From: Hedera helix
Lineage: Eukaryota > Streptophyta > Magnoliopsida > Apiales > Araliaceae
DNA length: 64,000 nt
NCBI GenBank assembly: GCA_947179155.2
Contig: OX359273.1
Span: 15,498,001 to 15,562,000, forward strand
Direction of reading: 5' to 3'
The first letter of the stretch is position 1; each line of letters begins with the position of its first letter. The position numbers and the translations under genes were made by a program. Below the pieces are notes generated by a model. The model was not told where the DNA came from. It ran no database searches and saw only the letters and a program-made list of their open reading frames with translations. This document shows, one piece after another, positions 1 through 10,647 of the stretch.

Positions 1-1125
1 AAGCTTCCTCAAATGAAGACTTGTGTGCGTTGTACGCATTGTTTTCAATGCGAGAGTGATAGGATTGCTCCTTTTGAGGCTAACCGATGTATAACGAAGT
101 ACTATGACTCTAATTCACCTATCTCTTTGCAAAATTTTATGAAATATCGAAACGAATAGCAAGTTCCCTTAAGTGAAGACTTGTGTGCGTTGTACGCATT
201 GTTTTCAATGCGAGAGTGATAGGATTGCTCCTCTGGAGGGTAACCGATGTATAACGAAGTAATATAACTCTAATTCACCTATTTGTTTATAAATTTTGAG
301 GAAATATCGAAACGAATCGCGAGTTTCCTCAATTGAAGACTTGTGTGTGTTGTACACATTGTTCTCAATGCGATAGTGATAGAATTGCTCATTTTGAGGC
401 TAACCGATGTATAACAAAGTAAAATGACTCTAATTCACCTAGGTCTTTGCAAATTTTGAGGAAATATCAAAACGAATAGCTAGTTTCCTCAGGTGAAGAC
501 TTGTGTGCGTTGTACACATTGTTTTCAATGCGAGAGTGATAGGGTTGCCCTTTTGAGGCTAACCGATTTATAACGAAGTAATATGACTCTTAATCACCTA
601 TTTGTTTGCATATTTTCACGAAATAACGAAACGGAAAGCAAGTTTCCTTAAATGAGGACTTGTGTGCGTTGTACACATTGTTATCAATGCGAGAGTGATA
701 GGATTGCTCTTTTTTAGGCTAACCGATGTATAACGAAGTACTATGACTCTAATTCACCTATCTATTTGCAAAATTTGAGGAAATATCGAAACGAATACCA
801 AGTTCCCTCAAGTGAAGACTTGTGCGTGTTGTACGCATTGTTTTTAATGCGAGAGTGATAGGATTGTCCCTTTTGAGGCTAACCAATGTATAACGAAGTA
901 ATATGACTCTTAATCACCTATTTGTTTGCATATTTTAAGGAAATAACGAAACGAAAAGTAAGTTTTCTCATATGAAGACTTGTGTGCATTGTACGCATTG
1001 TTTTCAATGCGAGAGTGATAGGATTGCTCATTTTGAGGCTAATCGATGTATAACGAAGTACTATGACTCTAATTCACCTATCACTTTGCTAAATTTGAGG
1101 AAATATCAAAGCGAATAGGAAGTTC
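1..1125 (+). repeat. 160-bp satellite, block S1 (about 7 monomers)
   Basis: Head-to-tail monomers of 160 bp; equivalent AAG(T/C)TTCC positions fall at 1, 161 and 321. Two monomer kinds are mixed: one reads CTCTAATTCACCTA then AAATATCGAAACGAATAGC, the other CTCTTAATCACCTA then AAATAACGAAACGAAAAGC. Each monomer carries the inverted repeat CGCATTG-TTTT-CAATGCG. The block stops at the target site (AGTTC, 1121-1125) of LTR A1. I do not recognise the family. The monomer size suits a centromeric, pericentromeric or subtelomeric array, but the sequence alone does not say which. Confidence 0.97.
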
Positions 1126-2017
1126 TGTAACGCCCCCAAAATCCCCGCGCTTTTACATACGGTGGACCTTGTGCGTTAACTTCATACATCTATAGACTTA
1201 ACCAATGATCCCATAATCGTATTGGTTGAATTAGTCTTATTTTAGACTATACATTAAAATTTTCTCTTAACTTTGTCCTGGATCTTAACTTGATCTCAGT
1301 CTCATAAGTATACAAGTATCAACTTGTATTTCATCCGTATAAATGGATAAAACCATATATAACGGGCTAATTTTAACCTTAGGATTTAAATATTCTATAA
1401 CTTTACATGTTCCAACATCCACGACATTAAATCATTAGGACGGCTCTTGGGAACAGAAAATCCCGCGGTGAATGTTTTTATCTTCACCCGTGACAAATGT
1501 TTGCATCTTTATCCATGACAAATGGTTGTATCTTTGTCCGGTGCAAAATTCTCTTTCCGTACAGAACATTACCCAACTAGTTAAAACCCTCATTCGAAAC
1601 ATATTTGTTTATAGTGATATCTCTTCATATCAATAATCCTACTTATATGGTATTCAGAATAGTAATAACGAGTTATACCTGGGTCCGAGGAACCTTAACG
1701 ATGGATTTGACCAGTCAACATCGCTTAGTCCTGTCTCGGATGTACATCACTCACAAGTTATTTACCGATCCTCATCCAGATAAATAGATCATTATCAATA
1801 TTATGTTAAGTCTTAACAATTCTATGTTATATCAAAATAAAGACATAACAACATTCTGATGATAATAATTTATATCATTCATTCAATATTCGGTTACATA
1901 CTTGTTTGTTCGTATTACAACAGTCATTATGACTTATACAAATACAAGTAATAAACATGAAAACCTAATCTATGCTGCATCATTAAGTTCATGATCTTCT
2001 TAATGTTCATCTTTAAT

Positions 2018-2369
2018 CTGCAAATAAGGTTTTATTCGCAAGAGTGAGCACGACGGCTCAACAAGTCTAACATACAGCACATACGCAGTTTATGCTTTCA
2101 TATAAACTTTAACATGCCTTGACTGAATATAATTCTCCATTTAATATCACATATAACTGACGTTCCAATAATTTCTATCACATTGACACACAAAATGTAT
2201 AAATCATGTTGATAACTCATAAACATAACGCATAACAGTTAGAAGGCTTGTAAACATCAGTTAAAGACTTCACATATCATCTATTGCATAATAACATGAC
2301 ATTATACATCTCATTTATCATTTTAACAATACTAAACAAGTAGAACATAGCAAGAGTTAGAAGACTTGC
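2018..2369 (-). other. Candidate GC-AG leader intron with branch-point hairpin, LTR A1
   Basis: Minus strand: donor AAG|GCAAGTCTTC at 2370/2369; hairpin TGAGC-loop-GCTCA near 2044-2059, with one mismatch-free stem; then U-rich sequence ending TTATTTGCAG at 2018. Length is 352 nt, the same as in A3. The CTCAC in the 3' stem arm fits a plant branch point about 27 nt from the acceptor. Splicing is inferred; there is no transcript evidence here. Confidence 0.55.
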
Positions 2370-2411
2370 CTTAAAACCGTGTTAGGGTTTTTCCGGGAAA
2401 TCGTTAAACGC

Positions 2412-3683
2412 CTACAAAAAGGGTTACGCGACTCCGAATGTTAGTTTATCAAATTTTCCTTTTGAATAAATCTTCGAATAACTTAACTAGACTATTTCCA
2501 TAGGTGGAATTATTTGGAAAATTGTCCAACTCAAAAACTCATTTTTAAGTCGCTTTTAAAAAATAGGCAGCATGTATGGGTACTAGACCCCGGCTCGATC
2601 AAACGGCCACAACTTCTTCGTTTTAAAACATTTTTGAGTCGTTCAAAATTTAACGCGTTCGTAACTTATGTATCTACAACTTTTATTCAGACAAAAGTTC
2701 GAGATTCCTTACTGATTTACACATATTTCCCAGTAATGGGACTAATCTAAAACTGATTCATATTTCTGACCTCTTTTATAGTAATAGCCATTACTTTGTC
2801 ATACGAAAACATTTTTAAGTGATTCTTGAGTCTAAATTGCTTAGAATTTCATGATCTACAACTTTCATTTAGGTTGCTAAGGAAGATTCATATTTAAATT
2901 ATCGGTAATTTGCAAAAATATTCTGCTAGTATATTAAACTTAACTTTCTTTGATCCGATTGGTAAAACATGATACCTCAAGTATTAATTTGCTAAGATAA
3001 CATGTTCTAACACTCCGTATCACTTCATAACATAAAAATAACAAAATCATAAACCTACTTATATAAGATTTCATGACTTTTTCTCAAGAACACGAAGAAC
3101 GAATCGAAGAACATGAAGAACACGAAGAACACGAAGAACAAAGTTTCATCGTTCTTCGTTTCGACTACTAAAACGTGATTCCACAAGCATTATTTAGCAA
3201 GGCCATCATGTTTCATCATCCCATAACACTAAATTACCAAATCATAGACCTACTTATGTAGAAATTATGATTTTTGCTCAAGAACACACGAAGAACACGA
3301 AGAATGAAAAATCGTACATGGCTACGACTTATGTTCTTGAGCTTAAGGATTTCATACTAGAAATAATTTGAGCATTATAACTGCTTACATATGTGATTAT
3401 AACACTTTATAATTGACAAAATTTGGTCATTATAACGACTTGTTTACTTAATTATAACAATTTATAATAATACTCCAGAACATACGAAGAACATGGAGAA
3501 CGGATAAACCGTACATGGATACGACGTATGTTCATGAACTTTAAACTATGAAATGAAATTTGACATAACAACGACTTGCTCAAGTCATAAGGAACACGGA
3601 GAACGAAAAATTGTACATGACTACGACTTATGTTCTTGAGCCTCGTCGGTAAAAATAAACATTACAATAACTAAGAATCGTAC
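2412..3683 (-). other. Candidate long GT-AG leader intron, LTR A1
   Basis: Minus strand: AAAAG|GTACGA donor at 3684/3683 and CCCTTTTTGTAG acceptor at 2412 (about 1.27 kb). It starts about 100 bp downstream of the TATA box. The equivalent interval is exactly missing from LTR A4. A 42-nt stretch (2370-2411) separates it from the GC-AG candidate and would be a mini-exon. Confidence 0.55.
3085..3660 (-). repeat. GAACACGAA-type degenerate repeats in LTR A1
   Basis: At 3088-3142 there is a run of 9-12-bp units of the type GAACACGAA. Four longer units spread to 3650 each pair a 'gaacataagtcgta..catgtacga'-like segment with GAACACGGAGAACG. All of it lies inside the candidate long intron. Related copies occur in A2 (22030-22400) and A3 (33241-33800). 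Confidence 0.8.
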
Positions 3684-3780
3684 CTTTTATTATTGCAAGC
3701 TTTAACTATTTCTTTGCAATCTCTTGATTATAGGAATTTTGCTTTGAAAATTATTGAAGAAATGAATGAGGCTAGCTCTC

Positions 3781-3788
3781 TATTTATA
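3781..3788 (-). promoter_or_regulatory. TATA box of LTR A1
   Basis: TATAAATA on the minus strand, in context CCTATAAATAGAGAG. It occupies the same LTR position as the TATA boxes of A3 and A4 and lies about 100 bp upstream of the candidate long-intron donor. Confidence 0.75.
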
Positions 3789-4379
3789 GGAAAACCAAGG
3801 GTCGGGGTAGTTTGGTCATTAGTTTAAAAGCCAAGGGCATTTTAGTCATTTTGCACATTATTTAATTAATAAAACTAGAATAATATCTAGATATTTTCCA
3901 AGCCAAGCTTCTAGAAGCTTCCCGAGCTGTTTTGTCATTATTTCTTCCGATTTTGGTATATCGAATAAATCGCGTGCGATTAATTTAAAATATTTCGCAT
4001 TAGTAATATAAGTTTTAATTACTTATACATATTTTATTCATAAAATACATCATACAGTATTAATATGATGTCTCGTCTGACCCTCGAAGTTTTTCTTGAA
4101 TTAATCTCGGATAATCTTCCGTATATTTTTCCCAAATACACCTACTGAGTGACGCGATTGATAAATTTCTTTCATTCTAGACACTAATTATGATGGAATA
4201 ATATAATTAGGTATTAATCTGATAAATTTCATTATTCAAATTTAATGTTAACCTATCTCGTGTTCCGTTTGATGAAAACAATACGGATGAATTAGCAGTT
4301 AATTATATAACAGTATGATTCCAACTAAATGGTTAACTTATACTAATTTAAAATTTTGATATTACTGAGTTTTGTTCCG

Positions 4380-5040
4380 AATAAACACTATTTTGTAAAG
4401 TGAAAAGTCCAAAAGACTTGGCACGTTTTTCGGTGAATAGTGTTTTTGGCGACCATTTCTCAGAAAATGGTTAGACGACCAAAAAGTCAAAAATAATATT
4501 TATTTTTGTCTTTTCTCTATTTCGTCTTATTCCCGACGCGCTTTTCAAGAAAAACTTTTATTGTATATTACGCATCGCTGTTGCATACAAACACTATATC
4601 CTTCAGCGAAACGTTCAAAAATGGAAAAGGTTTCCATTTGAAGAGCGTTTTACGTTTTATTTTGGAAAATATATCAGTGGCTCCCTGATATCTATTCCCC
4701 GTATAAATGCTATATAGTGAAATGGAAAAAGTCCAAACGTTGAAAAGAACGTTCAAAAAGACGACAAACGTTTTCTCGTAAATCGTGTCTTTTTTGTCTT
4801 TTTCCCCAGAAAATTTTATTGGTTCCCTGACATCTAAACCTCATATTATCACTACGTCGTGAATTACAAGAAGTCCTACAGATGAAAGAAACGATCAAAC
4901 GAATAAAAAACATTTTTTCGTGAATAGTGTTTTTTACACGTTTTTCGAGAAAAACTTTTACCGATTATTACGTGTTTTTAAAACGTGGGAATGTTGAATC
5001 TTGAAACGGAATGTCAATTTGACCTTCACATTTTGTTCAA
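4380..5040 (-). repeat. About 140-bp degenerate U3 repeats, LTR A1
   Basis: Several diverged units share a core like (CC)AATAAAAnTTTTTCTCGAAAAACGTG and CACTATTCACG on the minus strand. They lie upstream of the TATA box, where LTR enhancers usually sit. A2 has a matching set; A3 and A4 have about four units. Confidence 0.75.
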
Positions 5041-5056
5041 TGGCCTAAGTTATTTT

Positions 5057-5074
5057 CTAGGGTTTAAACCCTAG
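5057..5074. promoter_or_regulatory. Telobox palindrome in U3 of LTR A1
   Basis: CTAGGGTTTAAACCCTAG is an 18-bp perfect palindrome made of two inverted telobox cores (AAACCCTA). More TTTAGG-type units follow to about 5092. Teloboxes are known binding sites for plant telomere-repeat-binding factors; a role here is inferred. Confidence 0.6.
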
Positions 5075-5524
5075 GGTTAAGGTTTAGGTTTCAACTTTTT
5101 TTCCAATTTAGGTTTTTGCCCTAAATTGACTTTTGATTTTTAATAAGTGTTAAGGTTAACTACTTGAACCAAAACACAAAATCCTGCACATAGATAATTC
5201 ATACAGTACATTTAAAAGCTCAATTCAAGCTTTACTAATCACATAACATATAGTTTAGGTTAAAGATTTTAACCTCTTAGTTGTATACGATCACAGTTTT
5301 GAGTCGTATATATTCTTTCAGATAACTCAAGGTATACTTGAGAAATCCTTCTTTAGGTTTTGAATTGACAACCTTACTTAGATCTTATTAGATCACTTTG
5401 AAAAATATTTGGGATATTACATTCAACCCAACTTACAGGAATTTCGTCCTCGAAATTAACTTTACAATTACTTTAGTCATTTAATATCATATTTACAAGT
5501 GCTATAAATATTCAGGATATTACA

Positions 5525-5630
5525 TTCTCTCCTTCTTATCAGAATTTCGTCCTCGAAATTATAATATAATCATCTCCAATTTACTCTTCAATATGAATTT
5601 TCTAAATTCATCTTTTACTCACATTAAACC
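5525..5630 (-). mobile_element. Remnant internal region of element A (3' end)
   Basis: Next to LTR A1, on the minus strand, come the CGAGGACGAAATT motif and the polypurine tract AAGAAGGAGAGAA, both typical of the 3' end of plant Ty3/gypsy elements. The remnant is cut by LTR D (target AAACC at 5626-5630) and resumes at 19630-19677. About 150 bp of internal sequence is left; gag-pol is gone. Confidence 0.75.
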
Positions 5631-6345
5631 TGTAACAGCCCGAAATCCCACACCTTATTTAATTATCCGATTATCTCAGGATATCAGAATTATTAACTTT
5701 AAAACCATATTAACAGGGATCTCGTGCGTTAAACTTAATCTTTTAATCTTTAAAACCATTTGGTTGACCATAAATTCGGTCCATATTGTTTTTTTTTATA
5801 TAAACTTTATCTTACGTCCCTACCTGTCTCAGGATCGTAACGTTCACATATCTTCCATTAGAGCTTAGGTCAACCATAATCAACTTGTGCCTAGTCTATT
5901 ACAATTATCGAATCATATATAATGTTATAATTTAGTATAACTTGCAAATGAAAAATTCCGCCATGAACCCTTCATACATAGCCCTGATTACCTGTTGTGT
6001 ACCTGCTACTATTCATATACATCTGTATACATTCAACAATATCATACATATCCTCGTATGCTTATAATTAATCCATTCGCCAACCTATTTACTTCATACT
6101 TGAATCATGTATAACCGGCTCCATACATATTTACCATACATTCGAGTTCTAGTACATATCAGACTCAACTTACACTGATGTTATAATCAACCAATTAGTA
6201 CATAACTTACACATAATTAATTTTACATTCAGCTGCTAACTTCACATTACATCATTTACAAATATCAATTTCTTCATGCTTGTTTATCTATTCCCCTTTT
6301 CTTTACCTTAGCTGCACCGGATCATCCGGCCTTCTCATGTTTTAC

Positions 6346-6582
6346 CTGAAAAGTTAGTAATAGCAAGAATGAGCACATAGGCTCAGCAAGTAACTCAGAT
6401 AACACCTTTCATGCTCGCAGTTTATAATATGCGACATACCTTTTTACTTTATCATACTATGCATGAATGCCACGTAGTTCACTTAACAGTTAAATCACAT
6501 AATTACACATTGGCCACCTTTCAAATCCTTTACTACCACATAGTTCACCTAGATTAATAGTACACATAGTCTGAATACTTGC
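6346..6582 (-). other. Candidate GC-AG leader intron with hairpin, LTR D
   Basis: Minus strand: donor ACAG|GCAAGTATTC at 6583/6582; hairpin TGAGC-CTATGT-GCTCA near 6371-6386; branch-like CTAAC, then CTTTTCAG at 6346. It is 237 nt, the shortest of the set. The loop differs from those of A, B and F while the stem is unchanged. Confidence 0.55.
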
Positions 6583-7107
6583 CTGTACGCTTTCATTTTA
6601 CTTAACCTTTTACCGCCTTGCTCGGCCTTGTCAATCATTCCTTGCTTCGCTTGTCCTTTCATATTATTCTTTGCTTTGGATTGCTATATCGAGCGCTATC
6701 TGTAAATACATAACTTATACGTCAATATAGGATCATAGCTTATATAACTTATCAAGTTAAACCATAATTGCCAGACCATCTGTCTCTATTCATTTCACAT
6801 GTGATGTATTATACCTTACGTAGGTAAATAATACATTTCTAACTCGGTTCCGACCTTTTTATAACTTATAACTTTCTTTGGCTTAACTTTAGGCATGAAA
6901 TAGTATGCCATTTCTTATTTCATTATAACTTAACACCCTTTAATTTAACCATTATTATTACTTTTAGGGTTTATATAACTCATACCTATCATTCCATATC
7001 AAAATATAGCTTTTTGGAAGCTTAAAAAAAATTCAAATGAACAGTAACTCCGCCCCAGCGCCGCCAGAGCTCGCTGTCCGCGAAAAGCTCTCGGCCATGA
7101 ACAGTAA

Positions 7108-7158
7108 ATGGCGCCGGGGCGCCATTTTTAGTACAAAACATGGCGCGGGGGCGCCATG
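7108..7158. repeat. Two GC-rich perfect hairpins in LTR D
   Basis: At 7108-7125 ATGGCGCC-GG-GGCGCCAT, and at 7139-7158 CATGGCGC-GGGG-GCGCCATG: two 8-bp perfect stems 13 bp apart in a strongly AT-rich LTR. Two GAACAGTAA motifs flank the region (7038 and 7099). Confidence 0.85.
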
Positions 7159-7450
7159 TTCAAATTCAGCACTTTCTGATTTTTGCCCTACCTTTGCCGA
7201 TTTTTAATTTCTTCATCTTAACTCCAATTGAGCTGAAATTTGGACCACGTCTAGACCTTACTACCTAGTATTTTACAAAAATACTACTTGCCTCATTTGG
7301 CTTCTTAAAAGTAGAGATACACTATGTAAGACCCCGAATTTTATGAAATACAAAATTTAATTTTTCTTCATATATATATTTTTTTTTTGAAACAGTAAGT
7401 GGTTAAATTAACAAAATTGAAAGTTAAGGATGTTATGTGCAAATTTTATT

Positions 7451-7507
7451 TTGTCGGACAATATTCGCTTTGTCGGGGAATATTCGTTTGGTCGGGGAAT
7501 ATTCGTG
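7451..7507 (+). repeat. Three 19-bp repeats in U3 of C
   Basis: Units of the form TTGTCGGGGAATATTCG at 7451, 7470 and 7489. Same set in the 3' LTR 6,685 bp downstream. They lie about 1 kb upstream of the TATA box; an enhancer role is a guess. Confidence 0.85.
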
Positions 7508-7721
7508 CCGTACGACGGCGCCGAAATAATAAATTATTGGTGGACCCCACAACGGAATATTTGTCGGATATAGAAAACGACATAAGTAACCTTTTTAAAT
7601 AAAAATAGTCAACGGAACTGTTAAAATACCGGTGATAAAAGAATAGTAGCATACGGTAGTTTATGGTATTTTCTGTAGCACACGGTACTCTACAGTAACA
7701 CACGGTATTGCATAGTGTCTC

Positions 7722-8000
7722 ATATTATTGGTCTGATAATTGACACCGTAACTGTTACGCATCATTTCATCGATAATTGTCACTGCATAATATTTTATAT
7801 TATCAATTCAATAATTGTTGTTACACAGTATTTTGCATTATTGATTTAATAATTGTCATTACACTGTATTTTATATCATTGAGTCAATAATTGTTGTTGC
7901 ACTGTTTTTAAAATTATTGAACCTAATAATTGTCACAGTAACATATGCACAGTAATTCACATTATTGAATCAATAATTGTCATTACACAGTAACGTATGC
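7722..8000 (+). repeat. Degenerate 36-44-bp repeats in U3 of C
   Basis: About seven diverged units around (A/T)ATAATTGTCA and ACACAGTA. AT-rich. Repeated in the 3' LTR. Confidence 0.75.
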
Positions 8001-8138
8001 TTTATTTTACATTATTGTTATCTCTATTATGATGTTATTTAAACAGTTGTATTTCATTAATTTATTGACTTGATATCTAAGAGCTAACTATACTGTATTT
8101 ATAACAATTAGTCATAATAATTGAATTGATAAAGTTAT

Positions 8139-8400
8139 TTGTTTATAATATAAAGTTAGGTGATTATTAGGTGATATGAAATGAATGGTGTAGATTAAAG
8201 TGTGAATTATTGTTGAATAATTGAATTGATTTGTTTATAATATAAAGTTAGGTGATTATTAGGTGATATGAAATGAATGGTGTAGATTAAAGTGTGAATT
8301 ATTGTTGAATAATTAAATTGATTTGTTTATAATATAAAGTTAGGTGATTATTAGGTGATATGAAATGAATGGTGTAGATTAAAGATAATATAATATTTGA
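8139..8400 (+). repeat. 92-bp tandem repeat (x3) in U3 of C
   Basis: GTTTATAATATAAAG starts at 8141, 8233 and 8325, an exact 92-bp period; the third unit is partial. Units are nearly identical, so the duplication is recent. It ends about 75 bp upstream of the TATA box, a usual place for LTR enhancer repeats. Confidence 0.92.
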
Positions 8401-8472
8401 AATGGATGGTGTAGATTAAAAGATGATCTTTAAATGAATGGTTTAGATTAAATGAATGATAAGATTTTTTGC

Positions 8473-8480
8473 TATAAATA
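8473..8480 (+). promoter_or_regulatory. TATA box of 5' LTR, element C
   Basis: TATAAATA in context TTGCTATAAATAGAAG. Transcription should start near 8505. A pyrimidine-rich leader (TTTCTTTCTCTCTC near 8526) follows. Confidence 0.8.
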
Positions 8481-8774
8481 GAAGCCTTAACTTAAGGATT
8501 TTTCATAAACTTCCTTACTTGTTATTTCTTTCTCTCTCTAAATACTTTTTGTGAAATTCTCTCTAAGTGTGCTTAAGTCATCTTGAGTATTTGTGAAGAT
8601 CTATAAGTATACGTGTACTGTTCAAGTTAATCAAACCTGCTACGGTAAGGGATACCATCTTTTTCATCTTCCATTATTCAAACATACTATGGTAAGGGAT
8701 TATCATTATTTGATTCTCGATAATAATATTGTTTCTTCCTTACTCATAAGACGTGCCTTTTATTTCCATGTATT

Positions 8775-9260
8775 AAATTGTGGGAATAACCTTACGGAGC
8801 GGATTGCCGCCTGTTGGTGAATAACCTTTCGTATTCATTCATTATTAATCTCTGAGAATAACCTTACGGAGCGGATTGCCGCCTGTTTGGTGAATAACTC
8901 TTTGTACTCAAATTCTATTAAATTGTGGGAATAACCTTACGGAGCGGATTGTCGCCTGTTGGTGAATAACCTTTCGTATTCATTCATTATTAATCTCTGA
9001 GAATAACCTTACGGAGCGGATTGCCGCCTGTTTGGTGAATAACTCTTTGTACTCAAATTCTATTAAATTGTGGGAATAACCTTACGGAGCGGATTGCCGC
9101 CTGTTGGTGAATAACCTTTCGTATTCATTCATTATTAATCTCTGAGAATAACCTTACGGAGCGGATTGCCGCCTGTTTGGTGAATAACTCTTTGTACTCA
9201 AATTCTATTAAATTGTGGGAATAACCTTACGGAGCGGATTGCCGCCTGTTGGTGAATAAC
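8775..9260 (+). repeat. 145-bp dimeric tandem repeat in the transcribed part of LTR C
   Basis: Units start at AAATTGTGGG at 8775, 8920, 9065 and 9210 (exact 145-bp period, about 3.4 copies). Each unit holds two diverged half-units sharing a core of about 40 bp with CCTTACGGAGCGGATTGCCG, so the core occurs seven times. The core contains a short hairpin, GCGG-ATTG-CCGC, GC-rich against an AT-rich LTR. It lies downstream of the TATA box and would be in RNA. Splice-donor-like CTACGGTAAGG occurs just before (8641) and just after (9300). Confidence 0.92.
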
Positions 9261-9627
9261 CCTTGTATTAATTTCCTTCACCTTTTGTTAATCAAACCTG
9301 CTACGGTAAGGGATATTATTTTCTTTCATACTCCTAAATCGAAATTTATTATGGAACTATTGCTTCTATAATTCCTGAAAATATTATATGTTCCATAATA
9401 GTTGAACTTCATTATTTCAACTGAACCTTCCTATTTACGTGAACATTTCTATTGAATTGTAACCGTTATTCTGAACTGTGGATCTTGAATTTCACTCCAC
9501 ATCATGTTGACAATTTGGACATTATTTGAATCTGTACAAAGTAAACTTCCGATACTTATTGTTATCCTATTTCTTCTGTTCATCATTTATATCATTCTAA
9601 TCATCCAAAAATCAAGCTGTTGTGAAT

Positions 9628-9880
9628 ATCTGTGGCCGGGGGCACAGATGTGATATATTTGTTGAACAGATGATAGGTTAAAGGCAATATAATAGGTTAA
9701 AGGCGATACATCTGTTCGGTGTCTTTTATGGCACGTGGTGAATGTTCTCTTTGGCCCGTAGTGCAAAGATGAACTGTTGTTTGGTATGATTATGACCAAA
9801 GGCTGAATCTGGTATAATCATGACCGTTGGTGTTATATTGAATGTCTTTGGCCCGTAGTGCAAAGATGAACTGTTGATCT
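9628..9880 (+). other. Cluster of stem-loops in the LTR C leader
   Basis: ATCTGTG-loop-CACAGAT (9628-9649) is a perfect 7-bp stem. CTTTG-loop-CAAAG, in GGCCCGTAGTGCAAAGATGA, occurs twice (about 9752 and 9846). Two GATTATGACC-like repeats lie between. Structure is predicted by eye only. Confidence 0.5.
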
Positions 9881-10170
9881 GCATGATTATGATCAGGAAC
9901 TGTGAATTTGTATTATCTTGACTAATGATATTTCAGATGATAAAAGTTGATGATGTTTTTCCTAAAAAGAGAACCGAGTGGACATTATAGTCTGCATTAT
10001 TCTTCTAATAGATTACTCATTCCGCTGCTATTATTGATCTGAACGTTGTTTAAGAATTTAACTGCAGTTTTTGATATAAACCTTGTAGTCTATTGTATTC
10101 TATCAAGAACTCAGCTGTTGAAGACTAATGATAATTTATTCGTCATTATCTTAGTCATGATATTCTTTAC

Positions 10171-10218
10171 TGGGCTATTTGAGCTCACCCTTTCTTTTGT
10201 TCCATTGTTTTTCAACAG
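10171..10218 (+). other. Hairpin plus 3' splice-site-like module, LTR C
   Basis: TGGGC-TATTTGA-GCTCA (one G-U pair) is followed by a long U-rich tract ending TTTTTCAACAG at 10218. This matches the position and form of the hairpin/acceptor modules in LTRs A, B, D and F. No GCAAGT donor is seen nearby; the best donors are CTACG|GTAAGG at 8644/8645 and its copy near 9305. Confidence 0.45.
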
Positions 10219-10446
10219 GAGATGAAAACATAACAGGGTCTAGCCGGGGAATGGAGTGAGGGTCCGAGGAATAGTTATCATAGTCTTCACGTTTTGTAAA
10301 ATAGTGTGGCAATAATAGTGAAGACTTAGTTGTGTATTATTATACACTGTATTGTTGTACGTTGTACTTTGTTGTAATAATTTTGTTGTAGTCTTTTGAC
10401 GACTCAAGTTTGGGCTGTGTGGGCCCAGATTTGGGGGCGTCACAGT

Positions 10447-10458
10447 TGGCATCAGAGC
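10447..10458 (+). other. Primer binding site of element C
   Basis: TGGCATCAGAGC starts two bases after the 5' LTR. It differs by one base (C for T at position 4) from TGGTATCAGAGC, the plant initiator-methionine tRNA complement used by many Ty3/gypsy elements. The leader from 10459 to 10647 shows nothing else I recognise. Confidence 0.88.
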
Positions 10459-10647
10459 TTAGGGATATGGTCTTTAATGGAGATCTGGGGTTAGAACTAG
10501 GAGGGGAGAGACGAATAGAATCAATCACTAGTGTGTCCTACCTAAATTAGATTTATTTTTTATCTAATGAATCAATTTGAATGTAGGAACATGAAGAGAT
10601 GAGTCAGTTTATTTGAACTAACATTTATTTTGTGACCACAGTTAATT

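Larger units (their letters stand above)
1126..5524 (-). mobile_element. LTR A1, 3' LTR of a Ty3/gypsy-type element
   Basis: Read on the minus strand this 4.4-kb LTR starts TGTAATATCCTGAAT at 5524 and ends GGGGGCGTTACA at 1126. A purine tract (AAGAAGGAGAGAA, minus strand, just above 5524) precedes it, which marks it as a 3' LTR. A second LTR-like start, TGTAATATCCC, lies 103 bp inside at 5421. Flank AGTTC at 1121-1125 is the reverse complement of GAACT beside LTR A2, so A1 and A2 are probably the two ends of one element. A1 and A2 also share a U3 subtype that differs from A3 and A4. Near 1486-1560 there are about three degenerate 30-bp repeats around GTGACAAATG. No coding capacity is seen in the LTR. 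Confidence 0.92.
7325..10444 (+). repeat. 5' LTR of element C
   Basis: Differs from the 3' LTR at about seven single bases that I could find (near 8564, 8770, 8947, 9027, 9315, 9684 and 10189) and has equal length. U3 runs to about 8505 with three repeat sets and a TATA box; the remaining 1.9 kb would be transcribed and holds a 145-bp tandem repeat, a cluster of stem-loops and an acceptor-like site before the end. Confidence 0.95.

Noticed and set aside
2514..2750. 78-codon ORF in LTR A1
   Set aside because: It lies within the candidate long intron in the antisense direction, no domain is recognisable, and it is not kept as an obvious frame in A3.
8775..9260. Regular 145-bp repeats as a CRISPR-like array
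   Set aside because: Repeats are direct whole units without unique spacers, inside a plant LTR.
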